64,000 bases of DNA, taken from the NCBI RefSeq assembly GCF_003076515.1, contig NZ_CP022390.1:3170572-3234571 (forward strand), read 5' to 3'. Below, one piece after another: positions 45,533 to 57,027 of this stretch. A program made the position numbers and the translations under genes. Position 1 is the stretch's first letter. The number at the start of each line of letters is the position of its first letter. The notes beneath the pieces are model-generated. The model searched no databases. It saw nothing but the letters and a program-made list of their open reading frames with translations, and was not told the origin of the DNA. Origin of the DNA: Alcaligenes aquatilis. GTDB lineage: Bacteria; Pseudomonadota; Gammaproteobacteria; Burkholderiales; Burkholderiaceae_B.

Positions 45533-46699
45533 ATGCGTCGATTGTGGCTAGTATTTGCTCAAGCGGTGACGATCTGCTTAGCGGGTTTTTTTATTGTGGT
45601 GACATTCAGGCCTCAGTGGTTGGGAGCACCCCAGTTACCCGTGCGCACAACTGATGCGGTGGTCATGCCGGCACCGGTTCCTTCTTTACTGGCCCCTGTC
45701 GCCCAGGAGAGCCCCTTGTCTTATGCCTCGGCGGTCACCCAGGCCGCGCCGGCTGTCGTTAATGTGTACACCAGCAAGCATTTGGAAGGCAATTCTCCCT
45801 TGCTGGAAGACCCCGATTTGCAACGTCTGTTCCGTGAACTGCCTGATCTGATGGGGCGTCGCTCCACAATCAACCTGGGCTCGGGCGTGATCGTACACGA
45901 ACAAGGCTATATCCTGACCAATTACCATGTGATCGAGGCGGCCGACGCCATTGAGGTGGCCTTGTCGGATGGGCGTCAGGCCAAGGCTCGCTTGATTGGT
46001 TCGGACCCGGAAAGCGATCTGGCTGTGCTCAAGATCGATCTGCCCAAACTGGTGGTGATCCGGACACAGTCCCAGGATCAGTTGCAGGTGGGAGATGTCG
46101 TACTGGCTATCGGCAACCCTTTCGGAGTGGGGCAAACCACCACAATGGGTATTGTGTCGGGGCTGGGGCGCAATCGCCTGGGTATCAATATTTACGAGAA
46201 CTTTATCCAGACAGATGCGGCAATCAATCCGGGCAATTCTGGTGGTGCCTTGGTGGATGTGACGGGCCGACTGGTGGGGATCAATACCGCTATTTATTCT
46301 GAAACCGGTGGGTCGCTGGGAATCGGCTTTGCCATTCCTGCTTCGACAGCGCTGGCCATTATGGACGAGATCATTCGTAATGGAGAAGTGACGCGGGGTT
46401 GGCTGGGGCTGGAGCCGCAGGACATCACGCCAGACTTGGTCAAGAGCTTCAAGCTGAAAAGTGATGCGGGTGTGATTATTGCCAGCGTGCAGCGTCATGG
46501 CCCGGCTGCCGAGGCCCATTTGCTGGTTGGGGATATCGTGTTGGGGTTGAATGGTCAGCCAGTGACCGATTCAATTGATCTGCTCAACCAGATTGGCCCC
46601 GTGCAACCTGGGCAGACCGTGACGTTACGTGTGCTGCGCGATGGCAAGGAGCTGGATGTTCCTGTCAAGGTTGGTATGCGGCCTCAGGTGCGCAAGTAA
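45533..46699 (+). CDS. Membrane-anchored serine protease, DegQ/DegS-like
   Basis: A 388-residue HtrA-type protease. An N-terminal hydrophobic segment (about residues 4-24) anchors it or serves as signal. The trypsin-like domain contains the triad His132 (LTNYHVIEA), Asp162 (SDLAVLKID) and Ser236 (NPGNSGGALVD), and a single PDZ domain follows (about 285-380). DegP has two PDZ domains and DegS has one; the uncleaved-looking anchor and one PDZ make DegS-like the best comparison, but the sigma-E anti-sigma gene rseA is not adjacent. It acts in the periplasm. The gene is convergent with tatC, and a branched terminator separates them. Confidence 0.88.
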   Translation: MRRLWLVFAQAVTICLAGFFIVVTFRPQWLGAPQLPVRTTDAVVMPAPVPSLLAPVAQESPLSYASAVTQAAPAVVNVYTSKHLEGNSPLLEDPDLQRLFRELPDLMGRRSTINLGSGVIVHEQGYILTNYHVIEAADAIEVALSDGRQAKARLIGSDPESDLAVLKIDLPKLVVIRTQSQDQLQVGDVVLAIGNPFGVGQTTTMGIVSGLGRNRLGINIYENFIQTDAAINPGNSGGALVDVTGRLVGINTAIYSETGGSLGIGFAIPASTALAIMDEIIRNGEVTRGWLGLEPQDITPDLVKSFKLKSDAGVIIASVQRHGPAAEAHLLVGDIVLGLNGQPVTDSIDLLNQIGPVQPGQTVTLRVLRDGKELDVPVKVGMRPQVRK

Positions 46700-46839
46700 G
46701 GTCAGCAGCTTCCCTGCTTTTTCCTGGTGGGGTGCCCCTCGAAGAAGGGTTGAAGGGCCATGGCCTTGAGGGCTGTACCGGTTTTTGGCTGTTTTACAGA
46801 TCGTAGCGGCACAAGGGCTTTGCAACGCGTCTATAAAAG

Positions 46840-46890
46840 AATGGCTCTCTAGGACTGCTCTTTTTGGAGCAGGGCAAGAGAGCCATTTTT
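46840..46890. terminator. Branched bidirectional terminator
   Basis: An 11-bp perfect outer stem (AATGGCTCTCT with AGAGAGCCATT) encloses a smaller inner hairpin (CTGCTC with GAGCAG and a T-rich loop). A T-run follows on the plus side and an A-run precedes it. It separates the convergent protease gene and the Tat operon. Confidence 0.85.
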
Positions 46891-46944
46891 GGGCCTGCAC
46901 TGACAAAAACCTAGCGTGTACAGACCGATGTTGCTTTGACCGTT

Positions 46945-47712
46945 TTACAGGTCCAGCTCACGGCCTTCGCTGCTTTCCGTTTCTCGTTTTTTGATCAGGC
47001 TGGCGGCCAGAATCCCTAACTCATAGAGCAGGCATAGCGGAGTTGCTAACAGAAGCTGGCTGACCACGTCCGGTGGAGTAACAATAGCAGCGATGACAAA
47101 GGCACCCACAATGACATAGCCACGGATTTCACGCAGCTTGGCTACCGTCACAACGCCTGTTTTTACCAGCAAGATCACTGCGATCGGCACTTCAAATGTA
47201 ATGCCAAATGCCAGGAACATGGTCATGACAAAACCCAGGTAGGCTTCGATGTCCGGAGCTGGCGTAATCGATTGTGGGGCAAACGTGGCGATGAAATGGA
47301 AAACGGTGCGGAACACCACGAAATAACAAAATGCCATGCCAGCGATGAACAGCAAGGTGCTGGTCATGATCAGGGGCAACGCCAGTTTCTTCTCGTGGTT
47401 ATACAAGCCAGGCGCAATAAAGGCCCATGCCTGATAAAGCACAATCGGCAAGGCCAGCACGAAGGCTGCCATCAGGGTGACTTTGACCGGCACCATGAAA
47501 GGGGTAATTACCCCCGTGGCGATCATGCGTGTGCCCTCGGGCAGCGAGCTCATCATGGGCTGTGCCAACACATCGTAAATGGCCGAGGCACCCGGATAGG
47601 TAAACAACACGATAAAAATTCCCACCACGGCAATAACGGCGCGTAACAGGCGTGTGCGCAGCTCTACCAGGTGAGAGATAAAGGTGTCTTCTTGAGGCGC
47701 GTCGGTGCTCAT
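46945..47712 (-). CDS. tatC: Sec-independent protein translocase TatC
   Basis: A 255-residue protein with six membrane segments, the receptor for twin-arginine signal peptides. It begins with the conserved cytoplasmic stretch SHLVELRTRLLRAV, and the conserved FxxE-type region FGITFEVPIAV lies in the fourth segment. It overlaps tatB by four bases. With TatB it forms the complex that binds the precursor, and TatA polymerises to open the pore. The Rieske protein gene in this window is a likely client. Confidence 0.94.
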   Translation of the reverse strand: MSTDAPQEDTFISHLVELRTRLLRAVIAVVGIFIVLFTYPGASAIYDVLAQPMMSSLPEGTRMIATGVITPFMVPVKVTLMAAFVLALPIVLYQAWAFIAPGLYNHEKKLALPLIMTSTLLFIAGMAFCYFVVFRTVFHFIATFAPQSITPAPDIEAYLGFVMTMFLAFGITFEVPIAVILLVKTGVVTVAKLREIRGYVIVGAFVIAAIVTPPDVVSQLLLATPLCLLYELGILAASLIKKRETESSEGRELDL

Positions 47713-48200
47713 GCCGTAGGTCCTTTAGCGGGGTGGGCGGGAGCATCCGTAGGACGGGGAGCGTCGTCACTGGCAGGCGCGCTCGGCGCTGGTGGGGCGG
47801 CTGCATCCGTGCTTGGCTGGCTGACAGCCGGTTCTGTTAAAGCGGCGTCGGGCGTTGTAGTCGCGCTGTCAGCGGTATCTGAGAAGGCCTTACGTGCGGA
47901 CTCCGACGCATTTTGTAGCGTGTCGCGCGCTTCGGTTAGAGGCTGGCTGATGCTTTTGCCCGTGTCCTCGACCGAACTGCGCACCGAGCGCGCGGCGTCC
48001 TCCATCTGGTCTTTGAGCTTATTGACCTCATCCAGATTGATTTCACGTTGGATATCGGATTTGACCTCGGTGACGTAACGCTGAGCGCGGCCAAGCAGAT
48101 GCCCGGCTGTGCGAGCCACTTTGGGAAGGCGCTCCGGACCGATAACGATCAAAGCAACTACGCCAATCAGGAGTAGCTCAGTAAAGCTGATATCAAACAT
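47709..48200 (-). CDS. tatB: Sec-independent translocase TatB
   Basis: A 163-residue protein with an N-terminal membrane segment (FDISFTELLLIGVVALIVIGPERLP, with the hallmark GPERLP), an amphipathic helix and a long acidic and Ala/Pro-rich tail (residues 95-163) that is poorly conserved. It works with TatC in recognising precursors. The length is typical for betaproteobacterial TatB. Gap to tatA is 17 bases. Confidence 0.94.
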   Translation of the reverse strand: MFDISFTELLLIGVVALIVIGPERLPKVARTAGHLLGRAQRYVTEVKSDIQREINLDEVNKLKDQMEDAARSVRSSVEDTGKSISQPLTEARDTLQNASESARKAFSDTADSATTTPDAALTEPAVSQPSTDAAAPPAPSAPASDDAPRPTDAPAHPAKGPTA

Positions 48201-48217
48201 GGAGACTCACGTAAAAG

Positions 48218-48451
48218 TCAGGTGCGATCGGACTTTTCCTTTGCCTGCACATCGATGGTTTGGGGGTCTGCCGTACGCTGGCTGACAGACTCGGGATTTT
48301 TCTCGTCGTCGCCAACTTCTTTCATGCCTTCTTTAAAACCTTTGACTGCACCGCCCAGATCCGAGCCGATGTTACGCAGTTTTTTGGTGCCGAAAACCAG
48401 GGCGACGATGACCAGAACGATCAACCAGTGCCAAATGCTAAAGCTACCCAT
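48218..48451 (-). CDS. tatA: Sec-independent translocase TatA
   Basis: A 77-residue protein: a short membrane helix (residues 4-20), the phenylalanine-glycine hinge ([10 protein letters not shown]) and an amphipathic helix with [11 protein letters not shown], then a charged tail. It forms the pore-forming component of the Tat system. It begins 12 bases after hinT and belongs to the his-hinT-tat gene string. Confidence 0.94.
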   Translation of the reverse strand: MGSFSIWHWLIVLVIVALVFGTKKLRNIGSDLGGAVKGFKEGMKEVGDDEKNPESVSQRTADPQTIDVQAKEKSDRT

Positions 48452-48463
48452 AATGTATCTCCC

Positions 48464-48832
48464 TTAAGCAGCCATGGCTGCGCGTTGTTGCCATGGGCGC
48501 TCACCGCCCAAGATGTGCATGTGTAAATGGTTGATTTCCTGCCCGCCATCCAAACCGTTGTTGATGACAATGCGGAAACCGCCTTCTGGGCCGGGGCGAC
48601 AACCAGCCTTTGCGGCCAGGGAAGGAGCCAAAGCCATCATTTTACCCAACCATTCGCTATCCTGGTCCGATACGTCCTGCATGGAGACGACGTGTTTTTT
48701 GGGAATGACCAGAATATGAATAGGAGCCGCTGGGTTGATGTCGTGAAATGCCAGAAAATCCTCGTCCTCGTATACCTTTTTGGACGGGATCTGACCGGCA
48801 GCAATTTTACAGAAAAGACAGTTCTCGCTCAT
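48464..48832 (-). CDS. hinT: HIT-family nucleotide hydrolase HinT
   Basis: A 122-residue histidine triad protein that starts CLFCKIAAGQIPSKKVYED, a typical beginning, and ends near the catalytic INHLHMHILGG. HinT hydrolyses adenosine phosphoramidates and acyl-adenylates. The motif HxHxH is complete. It lies 83 bases after hisE, in an order also seen in Bordetella. Confidence 0.94.
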   Translation of the reverse strand: MSENCLFCKIAAGQIPSKKVYEDEDFLAFHDINPAAPIHILVIPKKHVVSMQDVSDQDSEWLGKMMALAPSLAAKAGCRPGPEGGFRIVINNGLDGGQEINHLHMHILGGERPWQQRAAMAA

Positions 48833-48915
48833 AGCAACCTCGGTAGCGAAGCACTCGCTGGGCGAATGCTGAAAATCTAGGTATTAGGACAGTGTAGCGC
48901 GACTAGATGACAGGA

Positions 48916-49269
48916 TTACGCTTGATCCTTAGGTCGCGAAGCTTTTTCTTCCAATCCCGATGTGCCTTCACGGCGCAGCAGCTCTGTCAGGACATCACGA
49001 GGCTCCAGACCATAATAGGTCAGGGCCACCAGGCTATGAAACCACAGGTCTGCGGTTTCGCAGACAATGCGTTCGCGCTCCTGATCCTTAGCCGCCATGA
49101 CCAGCTCGGTTGCCTCCTCGCCGATCTTTTTCAAGAACGCATCCGGCCCTTTGGCCAGAAGCTTGGCGGCATAGGACGAGGAAGGGTCCCCGCCTTGTGC
49201 CGGCAAACGGGACTTCAGAGTGCGGCCAAGATGATCGAGAATAGTCTCGACAGTAGGTTGTTCGTTCAT
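48916..49269 (-). CDS. hisE: Phosphoribosyl-ATP pyrophosphatase
   Basis: A 117-residue MazG-fold enzyme that performs the second step of histidine synthesis, PR-ATP to PR-AMP plus pyrophosphate. The conserved acidic cluster is [15 protein letters not shown], and the C-terminal tail [17 protein letters not shown] is typical. It overlaps hisI by four bases; in enterobacteria the two activities are fused, here they are separate. Confidence 0.95.
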   Translation of the reverse strand: MNEQPTVETILDHLGRTLKSRLPAQGGDPSSSYAAKLLAKGPDAFLKKIGEEATELVMAAKDQERERIVCETADLWFHSLVALTYYGLEPRDVLTELLRREGTSGLEEKASRPKDQA

Positions 49270-49670
49270 CGGTAAATATGCTCCGGGTCTTTCAGGACGG
49301 GATCAACCACCACCCATTGTGCTTGATCGCTCTGGCCTTGTAACTGGCGATAAAAGCAGCTTTCACGTCCCGTATGACAGGCAATCTGACCAAGCTGTTC
49401 CACGCTGAGCAAAATAACATCGCCGTCGCAGTCCAGGCGCAAGTCGCTGACATGCTGCACATGGCCGGATTCCTCGCCTTTGCGCCACAGGCGCTGGCGG
49501 GAACGCGACCAGTACACGGCGCGGCCAGTACTGACGGTCTCTTGCAGGGACTCCTGGTTCATCCAGGCGACCATCAGGATTTTGCCCGTGGCCTGGTCCT
49601 GTGCAATCGCAGGGATCAGACCTTGTTCATCAAAGCGGATTTCAGCCAGCCAGGCCGGTAAGTCTGCCAT
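49266..49670 (-). CDS. hisI: Phosphoribosyl-AMP cyclohydrolase
   Basis: A 134-residue enzyme that opens the purine ring of PR-AMP, the third step of histidine synthesis. The zinc and magnesium residues are in [12 protein letters not shown] and [17 protein letters not shown]. It starts on the last base of the hisF stop codon and overlaps hisE by four bases. Confidence 0.95.
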   Translation of the reverse strand: MADLPAWLAEIRFDEQGLIPAIAQDQATGKILMVAWMNQESLQETVSTGRAVYWSRSRQRLWRKGEESGHVQHVSDLRLDCDGDVILLSVEQLGQIACHTGRESCFYRQLQGQSDQAQWVVVDPVLKDPEHIYR

Positions 49671-50461
49671 TAGCGTCGCACCTGAATACCTTGCGCAGCC
49701 ATGAAATCCTTGGCTTCGGCAATAGTGTGTTGACCATAGTGGAAGATGCTGGCGGCCAGCACGGCACTAGCACCACCTTTGATCACGCCGTCGGCCAGGT
49801 CTTGCAGGCCACCCACGCCGCCAGAGGCGATAACGGGCACGGAGACCGCATCGGATACGGCACGGGTCAGTTCCAGATCAAAGCCGGATTTGGTGCCGTC
49901 GCGGTCCATGCTGGTCAGCAGCAGCTCGCCTGCGCCATAGTCGGCCATGCGGGCTGCCCATTCCACGACATCCAGACCTGTTCCACGACGGCCGCCGTGA
50001 GTAAAGACTTCCCAGCGGGGAGCTTCGTTTTCGGCACTGACACGGCGAGCATCAATGGCGACAACCATGCACTGCGTGCCGTGGTGATCGCTGGCAGCAC
50101 GCACCAGATCAGGGTTGCTGATGGCGGCGCTGTTAATGGACACCTTGTCCGCACCGGCATTGAGCAGGCGCTGGATGTCCGTGACTTCACGGACACCGCC
50201 ACCGACTGTCAGCGGAATGAAAATCTGGCTGGCCACCTGTTCGATGATCGGCAAGATCAGATCCCGGTTGTCCGAGGTGGCGGTAATGTCCAGGAAGGTC
50301 AGCTCATCGGCACCCTGGTCGTTGTATTTGCGGGCGATCTCTACCGGGTCTCCGGCATCGACCAGATCCACAAAGTTGATTCCTTTGACCACGCGACCGG
50401 CGGTGACATCCAGACAGGGGATAATGCGGCAGGCTAATTCGTTGGCAGCAACCTGGCTCAT
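49670..50461 (-). CDS. hisF: Imidazole glycerol phosphate synthase subunit HisF
   Basis: A 263-residue TIM barrel with the start [20 protein letters not shown] (catalytic Asp in CLDV) and the second catalytic Asp in MVVAIDARR. It closes the imidazole ring using ammonia channelled from HisH and releases AICAR. It overlaps hisA by four bases and hisI by one base. Confidence 0.95.
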   Translation of the reverse strand: MSQVAANELACRIIPCLDVTAGRVVKGINFVDLVDAGDPVEIARKYNDQGADELTFLDITATSDNRDLILPIIEQVASQIFIPLTVGGGVREVTDIQRLLNAGADKVSINSAAISNPDLVRAASDHHGTQCMVVAIDARRVSAENEAPRWEVFTHGGRRGTGLDVVEWAARMADYGAGELLLTSMDRDGTKSGFDLELTRAVSDAVSVPVIASGGVGGLQDLADGVIKGGASAVLAASIFHYGQHTIAEAKDFMAAQGIQVRR

Positions 50462-51198
50462 GCCGGGTACTCGTCAGCAAATGTTTGTGCCTCGGCAAAA
50501 TCCAGGGTGCCTTCATAAATGCTGCGCCCCAAAATGACACCTTCAATCCCTTCGTGCTCGACAGCACACAGGTCTTCGATGTCTTTCAGGTTGGTGACGC
50601 CGCCCGAGGCGATCACAGGAATCTTGACGTGCTGAGACAGTTTGACGGTGGCTTCGATATTGACGCCTGTCAACATGCCGTCGCGGCCAATATCCGTATA
50701 GATAATGGATTCGCAGCCGTAGTCTTCAAATTTCTTGGCCAGGTCCAGTACGTCGTGGCGTGTCAGCTTGCTCCAGCCATCGGTGGCGATTTTGCCGTCA
50801 CGAGCGTCCAGGCCAACAATGATGCTGCCAGGAAAAGCGCTGCAAGCGTCCTGCAGGAAACCTGGGCTTTTGACGGCGGCTGTGCCAACAATGACATAGC
50901 TCATTCCGGCGTCCAGGTAGCGTTCGATGGTGTCCAGATCGCGGATACCGCCCCCGATCTGTACGGGAATCTCACCGTCAATGGCCGCAATAATGGATTT
51001 GATGGCTTCGCTGTTCTTGGGCTTGCCGGCAAAAGCGCCGTTCAAGTCCACCAGATGCAGGCGCCGGGCCCCTTGCTCGAGCCACTGTGTTGCTATTTTG
51101 GCCGGATCATCCGAGAAAATAGTGGCGTCGTCCAGGTCACCCTGGCGAAGGCGCACACAACGCCCGTCTTTAAGGTCGATGGCGGGAATCAAAAGCAT
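50458..51198 (-). CDS. hisA: Phosphoribosylformimino-AICAR-P isomerase
   Basis: A 246-residue TIM barrel that begins [16 protein letters not shown], with catalytic Asp8, and has the VGGGIRD phosphate-binding motif in the form QIGGGIRD, plus a second acid in [10 protein letters not shown]. It performs the Amadori isomerisation that gives PRFAR, the substrate of HisFH. It lies between hisH and hisF. Confidence 0.95.
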   Translation of the reverse strand: MLLIPAIDLKDGRCVRLRQGDLDDATIFSDDPAKIATQWLEQGARRLHLVDLNGAFAGKPKNSEAIKSIIAAIDGEIPVQIGGGIRDLDTIERYLDAGMSYVIVGTAAVKSPGFLQDACSAFPGSIIVGLDARDGKIATDGWSKLTRHDVLDLAKKFEDYGCESIIYTDIGRDGMLTGVNIEATVKLSQHVKIPVIASGGVTNLKDIEDLCAVEHEGIEGVILGRSIYEGTLDFAEAQTFADEYPA

Positions 51199-51275
51199 GG
51201 TCTTTAGCCGTAAAAAACGTAAGAAATACTGGGTCGGAAAAAGTCGAAAAGACGCCAGGAAGCTTTATTGAAAAA

Positions 51276-51923
51276 TCATGGCTTCCAGTTGGCGAAATTC
51301 CGGAACAGTTGCAGGCCGTTGTCCGCACTTTTCTCAGGATGGCATTGCAACGCAAAAATATTAGCGTTTGCGATCGCCGAGGTAAAGCGTTGGCCATAGT
51401 GCGTCGAACCACAAGTTTGATCTATATGCAGCGGATCGACAAAGTAGCTATGCACAAAGTAAAAGAACGCGCCATCTTCAATGCCAGCCCATAAGGGGTG
51501 GTCTTGAGTCTGGTGTACGCGGTTCCAGCCAATATGGGGCACTTTCAGCCCGGTGCCGGAGGCGTGGTCGCTGCTTTTGTAGTTTGGGCCCTCAAAACGG
51601 CGCACTTGGCCGGGAATCAGACCTAAACAGGGGACATTGCCTTCCTGACTGGAGTCGAACAGCATTTGTTCGCCTACGCAGATACCTAATAAAGGTTTGC
51701 TGCGGGCTGCAGTCAGCAAGGCATCGCGCAAACCGGATTGGTCCAGGTGGGCCATGCAATCGGGCATGGCTCCCTGGCCGGGTAATACAACCCGGTCCGC
51801 ATCCAGAATGGCTTGAGGAGTTTGAGCAAGAACAATGCGCGCATCAGGTGCAGCGGCATGCAGTGCCCGGGCAACCGAGAAGATGTTGCCCGAACCGTAA
51901 TCGACAATAGCGATAGTGGTCAC
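51276..51923 (-). CDS. hisH: Imidazole glycerol phosphate synthase glutaminase subunit HisH
   Basis: A 215-residue class I glutamine amidotransferase. The triad is Cys in GICVGEQMLF and His-x-Glu in QCHPEKS. The oxyanion strand motif is PGQGAMPDC. It supplies ammonia to HisF. GICVGEQ replaces the more usual GICLGMQ, a small difference that should not matter. The 77-base gap to hisA is the largest inside the downstream part of the operon. Confidence 0.94.
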   Translation of the reverse strand: MTTIAIVDYGSGNIFSVARALHAAAPDARIVLAQTPQAILDADRVVLPGQGAMPDCMAHLDQSGLRDALLTAARSKPLLGICVGEQMLFDSSQEGNVPCLGLIPGQVRRFEGPNYKSSDHASGTGLKVPHIGWNRVHQTQDHPLWAGIEDGAFFYFVHSYFVDPLHIDQTCGSTHYGQRFTSAIANANIFALQCHPEKSADNGLQLFRNFANWKP

Positions 51924-51943
51924 GATGTGTGTCCAAAGGACGT

Positions 51944-52531
51944 TTACAGAACCCCTTTGGTCGAAGGCACCACGCCTTCGCTACGTGGGTCCAGCTCCAG
52001 AGCCATACGCAATGCTCGACCAAAGGCTTTAAACACGGTTTCGCACTGATGATGTGCGTTTTCGCCGCGCAGGTTATCGATGTGCATAGAAACCAGGGCG
52101 TGGTTGACAAAACCCTGGAAAAACTCGCGTGCCAAGTCTACATCGAACTGACCGATTCGTGCGCGGGTAAAGGGCACAAAATAAAACAGACCAGGGCGAC
52201 CGGAGAAGTCCACGACGACGCGCGACAGGGCTTCGTCCAGCGGCACGTAGGAGTGGCCATAGCGGCGCAGACCGGCTTTGCTACCGACAGCCTTGGCAAA
52301 TGCCTGGCCCAGCGCAATGCCGATATCTTCGACGGTATGGTGGTCGTCGATGTGGGTATCGCCCTCACAGTGCACATCCAAGTCGATCAGACCGTGGCGG
52401 GCAATCTGGTCCAGCATGTGGTCCAGAAAAGGCACACCGCTGTTGAGCGAGTGACGGCCGGTGCCGTCCAGGTTAACGGCCACGCGGATGCGGGTTTCAT
52501 TGGTATTGCGGGTAATCTCGGCGGTACGCAT
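51944..52531 (-). CDS. hisB: Imidazoleglycerol-phosphate dehydratase
   Basis: A 195-residue monofunctional HisB with the two metal-binding repeats ([11 protein letters not shown] and [13 protein letters not shown]). It dehydrates imidazole glycerol phosphate. The E. coli protein is fused to histidinol phosphatase; the phosphatase part is absent here, as usual in betaproteobacteria. hisC, normally next, is not found between hisD and hisB. Confidence 0.95.
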   Translation of the reverse strand: MRTAEITRNTNETRIRVAVNLDGTGRHSLNSGVPFLDHMLDQIARHGLIDLDVHCEGDTHIDDHHTVEDIGIALGQAFAKAVGSKAGLRRYGHSYVPLDEALSRVVVDFSGRPGLFYFVPFTRARIGQFDVDLAREFFQGFVNHALVSMHIDNLRGENAHHQCETVFKAFGRALRMALELDPRSEGVVPSTKGVL

Positions 52532-52556
52532 ATCAGAGCCGGCGGCAAGGCCGGTA

Positions 52557-53861
52557 TCAGGATTGGTTCAATCGGAATTGCGCGCTGGCAGCGTGGGCGT
52601 ACAGGCCCTCGCCTTGTGCCAGCGTAGCGGCTATGGGTCCCAGTGTCTGGGCGCCTGATTCTGAAACCTGAATAATGCTGCTGCGTTTCTGGAAATCGTA
52701 GACGCCCAACGGTGACGAGAAACGCGCAGTGCGTGCCGTCGGCAGGACATGGTTAGGCCCGGCACAGTAATCGCCCAGCGATTCGGAGCTGTAGGGGCCT
52801 AGGAAAATGGCGCCAGCATGGCGGATTTTGCCCAACAAGTCCTGGGCGTTCCGGGTAGAGACTTCCAGGTGTTCCGGCGCGATATGGTTGCTGATCTGAC
52901 AGGCCTCGTCCAGATCGCGGACGTGGATCAGGGCTCCCCGGCCAGACAGGCTGCGACGGATGATGTCCTCGCGTGGCATGGTGGGTAACAAGCGTTCGAT
53001 AGCGGCTTCAACCTGATCCAGAAAGTCGGCATCGGGGCACAGCAAGATGGCCTGGGCCAGCTCGTCGTGTTCGGCCTGGGAGAACAGGTCCATGGCCACC
53101 CAGTCGGCTGGAGCACTGCCGTCGCTGATGATCAGGATTTCGGAGGGGCCGGCAATCATGTCGATACCCACCACACCAAAGACGCGGCGTTTGGCAGCGG
53201 CTACATAGGCGTTGCCGGGGCCGACAATCTTGTCCACCGCAGGAATGGTATCCGTGCCGTAAGCCAAGGCGCCCACGGCTTGTGCGCCACCAATGGTGAA
53301 CACGCGATCGACACCACCTAGGGCGGCGGCGGCCAGCACGATAGGGTTGCGCACGCCATCGGGTGTAGGCGTGACCATGATCAGTTCAGGAACACCCGCC
53401 ACTTTGGCGGGAATGGCGTTCATCAGAACCGAGGAGGGGTAAGCGGCCTTGCCACCGGGAACATACAGTCCCACACGGTCCAAGGGGGTGACTTGCTGGC
53501 CCAGCACGGTGCCGTCGGCTTCTGTGTAGGTCCAGGTTTGGGCACGTTGATGTTCGTGATAACGGCGCACGCGCTCGGCGGCCTGCTCCAGTGCCTTGCG
53601 CTGACCGGCGGGCAGGCTGTCCAGGGCTGCAAACAGCTCTTCTTTAGAAATTTCCAGTGCCGAAGCCTGTTCAACGGCCAGTCGGTCAAAGCGCTGGGTG
53701 TAATCCAACAAGGCCGTGTCTCCCTCATGCTGGATACGATGCAGAATCTCGGCACAAGCGTGCTCGATAGACGCGTCTTCAGACGCTTCGTAAGCCAGTA
53801 GCGTGCGCAGTTCGGCATCGAACTGGGCGGATTGAGAGTTCAGGCGATGGATCAGTGACAT
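52557..53861 (-). CDS. hisD: Histidinol dehydrogenase
   Basis: A 434-residue zinc enzyme that catalyses the last two steps of histidine synthesis. Conserved blocks are [34 protein letters not shown], and [12 protein letters not shown], where the histidine binds zinc. The closing region [14 protein letters not shown] is complete. It lies between two inverted repeats on the hisG side and hisB 25 bases on. Confidence 0.95.
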   Translation of the reverse strand: MSLIHRLNSQSAQFDAELRTLLAYEASEDASIEHACAEILHRIQHEGDTALLDYTQRFDRLAVEQASALEISKEELFAALDSLPAGQRKALEQAAERVRRYHEHQRAQTWTYTEADGTVLGQQVTPLDRVGLYVPGGKAAYPSSVLMNAIPAKVAGVPELIMVTPTPDGVRNPIVLAAAALGGVDRVFTIGGAQAVGALAYGTDTIPAVDKIVGPGNAYVAAAKRRVFGVVGIDMIAGPSEILIISDGSAPADWVAMDLFSQAEHDELAQAILLCPDADFLDQVEAAIERLLPTMPREDIIRRSLSGRGALIHVRDLDEACQISNHIAPEHLEVSTRNAQDLLGKIRHAGAIFLGPYSSESLGDYCAGPNHVLPTARTARFSSPLGVYDFQKRSSIIQVSESGAQTLGPIAATLAQGEGLYAHAASAQFRLNQS

Positions 53862-53909
53862 GTCGCTATAGGAAAAAGCTAAGGATCAAGGGCCAGTGTA
53901 TAACATTTC

Positions 53910-53946
53910 GCTTGCGCAAAAGGCGGTCTGCGTCTTTTGCGCAAGC
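53910..53946. repeat. Perfect inverted repeat between hisG and hisD
   Basis: GCTTGCGCAAAAG (53910-53922) and CTTTTGCGCAAGC (53934-53946) are perfectly complementary 13-base arms around an 11-base loop. No T-run follows on the minus strand. It lies 49 bases before hisD and may affect the hisG/hisD ratio by pausing, processing or as a regulator site. Confidence 0.6.
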
Positions 53947-53966
53947 AGGATTGTTCGGCTGTTTGT

Positions 53967-53985
53967 CCCCTGCAAGAAGCAGGGG
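53967..53985. other. Short GC-rich hairpin after hisG
   Basis: CCCCTGC and GCAGGGG form a perfect 7-bp stem around AAGAA, starting five bases after the hisG stop codon. The flank lacks a T-run on the minus strand, so a partial terminator or an RNA stabiliser is more likely than a full terminator. Confidence 0.45.
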
Positions 53986-53990
53986 AGATT

Positions 53991-54664
53991 TTACTCGTCC
54001 ACCGAGGCGCGAGAGAAAGCGTCGATCAGGGGTTGTAGCTGGGTACCACGGTTTTTCATGGCAGCTTGATTGACGATCAAACGTGAGGAGATGGGGGTGA
54101 TGTCTTCCACTTCCACTAGCTTGTTGGCACGCAGGGTGCCGCCGCTGGAGACCAGATCCACAATGGCGTCAGCCAGACCGACCAGCGGGGCCAGCTCCAT
54201 GGAGCCATATAGCTTGATCAGGTCCACGTACACGCCTTTGCTGGCGAAGTGTTCGCGAGCCGCGCGCGTGTATTTGGTTGCGATACGCAAGCGCGAACCT
54301 TGTTTGACAGCCGAATGGTAGTCAAAGCCCTCCGCCACGGCTACGCACAGACGGCAACGGGCAATGTTCAGATCCACGGGCTGGTATAGACCGCCGGGGT
54401 GCTGTTCCATGTGCTCGTACAACACGTCCTTGCCGGCAATCCCGATATGGGCAGCACCGTATTGCACGTAGGTCGGCACGTCCGTGGCACGCACAATAAT
54501 CAGACGCAGGTCCGGATTATTGGTGGGCAGGATCAGTTTGCGCGACGTTTCCGGGCTTTCCAGCACTTTGATGCCCGCCTCTTCCAGCAAAGGCAGGGTT
54601 TCGTCAAAAATCCGGCCTTTGGACAAGGCCAGCGTCAGAGGTTGATTTAAACCGGCGGGGCTCA

Positions 54665-54665
<1 letters not shown>
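53991..54665 (-). CDS. hisG: ATP phosphoribosyltransferase, short form
   Basis: A 224-residue HisG of the short type, lacking the C-terminal regulatory domain, so it needs the HisZ regulatory subunit to be active. Blocks are [13 protein letters not shown] at the start and [14 protein letters not shown] (PRPP binding). hisZ is not in this window; in many betaproteobacteria it lies with purA. HisG is the first and feedback-controlled step of histidine synthesis. It shares a base with the murA stop. Confidence 0.94.
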
Positions 54666-56165
<1,500 letters not shown>

Positions 56166-56169
56166 GAGA

Positions 56170-57027
56170 TCAATTCCGTAATTTATAGCCTGAGGCAAGC
56201 AGGCGTAGCGAAATCAGACACAGCGCAACAAAGACGCTGGCGACAACGGTCAGGCTGAACCAGGGAGAAATATCCGAGGCGGCAAAAAAACCGTAGCGGA
56301 ATCCGTCAATGGTATAGAGCAACGGATTCCAGTGTGAAACAGTCTGCCAAAACGGCGGCAGGCTATGAATTGAATAGAACACACCTGACAAAAAGGTGGC
56401 GGGCATGATCAGAAAGTTCTGGAACGCGGCCAACTGGTCGAATTTTTCAGACCACAGGCCGGCGATCAGGCCTAAGGTGCCCATGATGCCGCAAGACAGG
56501 ACGGCAAAGACCAATACCCACAAAGGCTTGGCCAGGGGCAAGGAGACAAAGAACAGGGACACCAACCAGACACAGAGGCCCACACAGATGCCACGGGCGA
56601 TGGACGCCAGCAGATAAGCAGCGAAAATTTCGCGGTGCGACAGTGGCGGCAACAGGATAAAGACCAGATTGCCTGTGATGCGGCTTTGAATCAATGATGA
56701 CGAGGGGTTTGCAAAGGCGTTTTGCAACATGCTCATCATCATCAGGCCCGGAATCAGGAAGGCGGTGTAGGGCACGGAGTCGTACACCGTGACGCGACCT
56801 TCCAGTACGTGGGCGAAAATCAGCAAATACATCAGCGCTGTCAGCACCGGAGCGGCAATGGTCTGAAAGCCCACTTTCCAGAAACGCATCAGCTCTTTGC
56901 GCAGCAGTGTCGGGAAGCCCGAGCCCATCTTGGGCTGAGGGGGCAGGCTCAGGGTGCCGATCTTGCTTGTGGGTGCGTCCGTGTTTTGTGGCACACCCCA
57001 GTGTTTGGGAGAGGGGTTCTGGTTCAC
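56170..57027 (-). CDS. ABC-2 type permease (YadH-like)
   Basis: A 285-residue membrane protein with six membrane segments of the ABC-2 family. The motif region PATFLSGVFYSI and the conserved end of segment 5 (FLSGVF) are typical. It is the membrane subunit for the ATPase encoded upstream. The likely start is a GTG that overlaps the ATPase stop (GTGA); other in-frame ATGs lie inside the ATPase gene or after conserved sequence. An N-terminal extension of about 30 polar residues precedes the first conserved segment. Substrate is unknown. Confidence 0.88.
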   Translation of the reverse strand: MNQNPSPKHWGVPQNTDAPTSKIGTLSLPPQPKMGSGFPTLLRKELMRFWKVGFQTIAAPVLTALMYLLIFAHVLEGRVTVYDSVPYTAFLIPGLMMMSMLQNAFANPSSSLIQSRITGNLVFILLPPLSHREIFAAYLLASIARGICVGLCVWLVSLFFVSLPLAKPLWVLVFAVLSCGIMGTLGLIAGLWSEKFDQLAAFQNFLIMPATFLSGVFYSIHSLPPFWQTVSHWNPLLYTIDGFRYGFFAASDISPWFSLTVVASVFVALCLISLRLLASGYKLRN

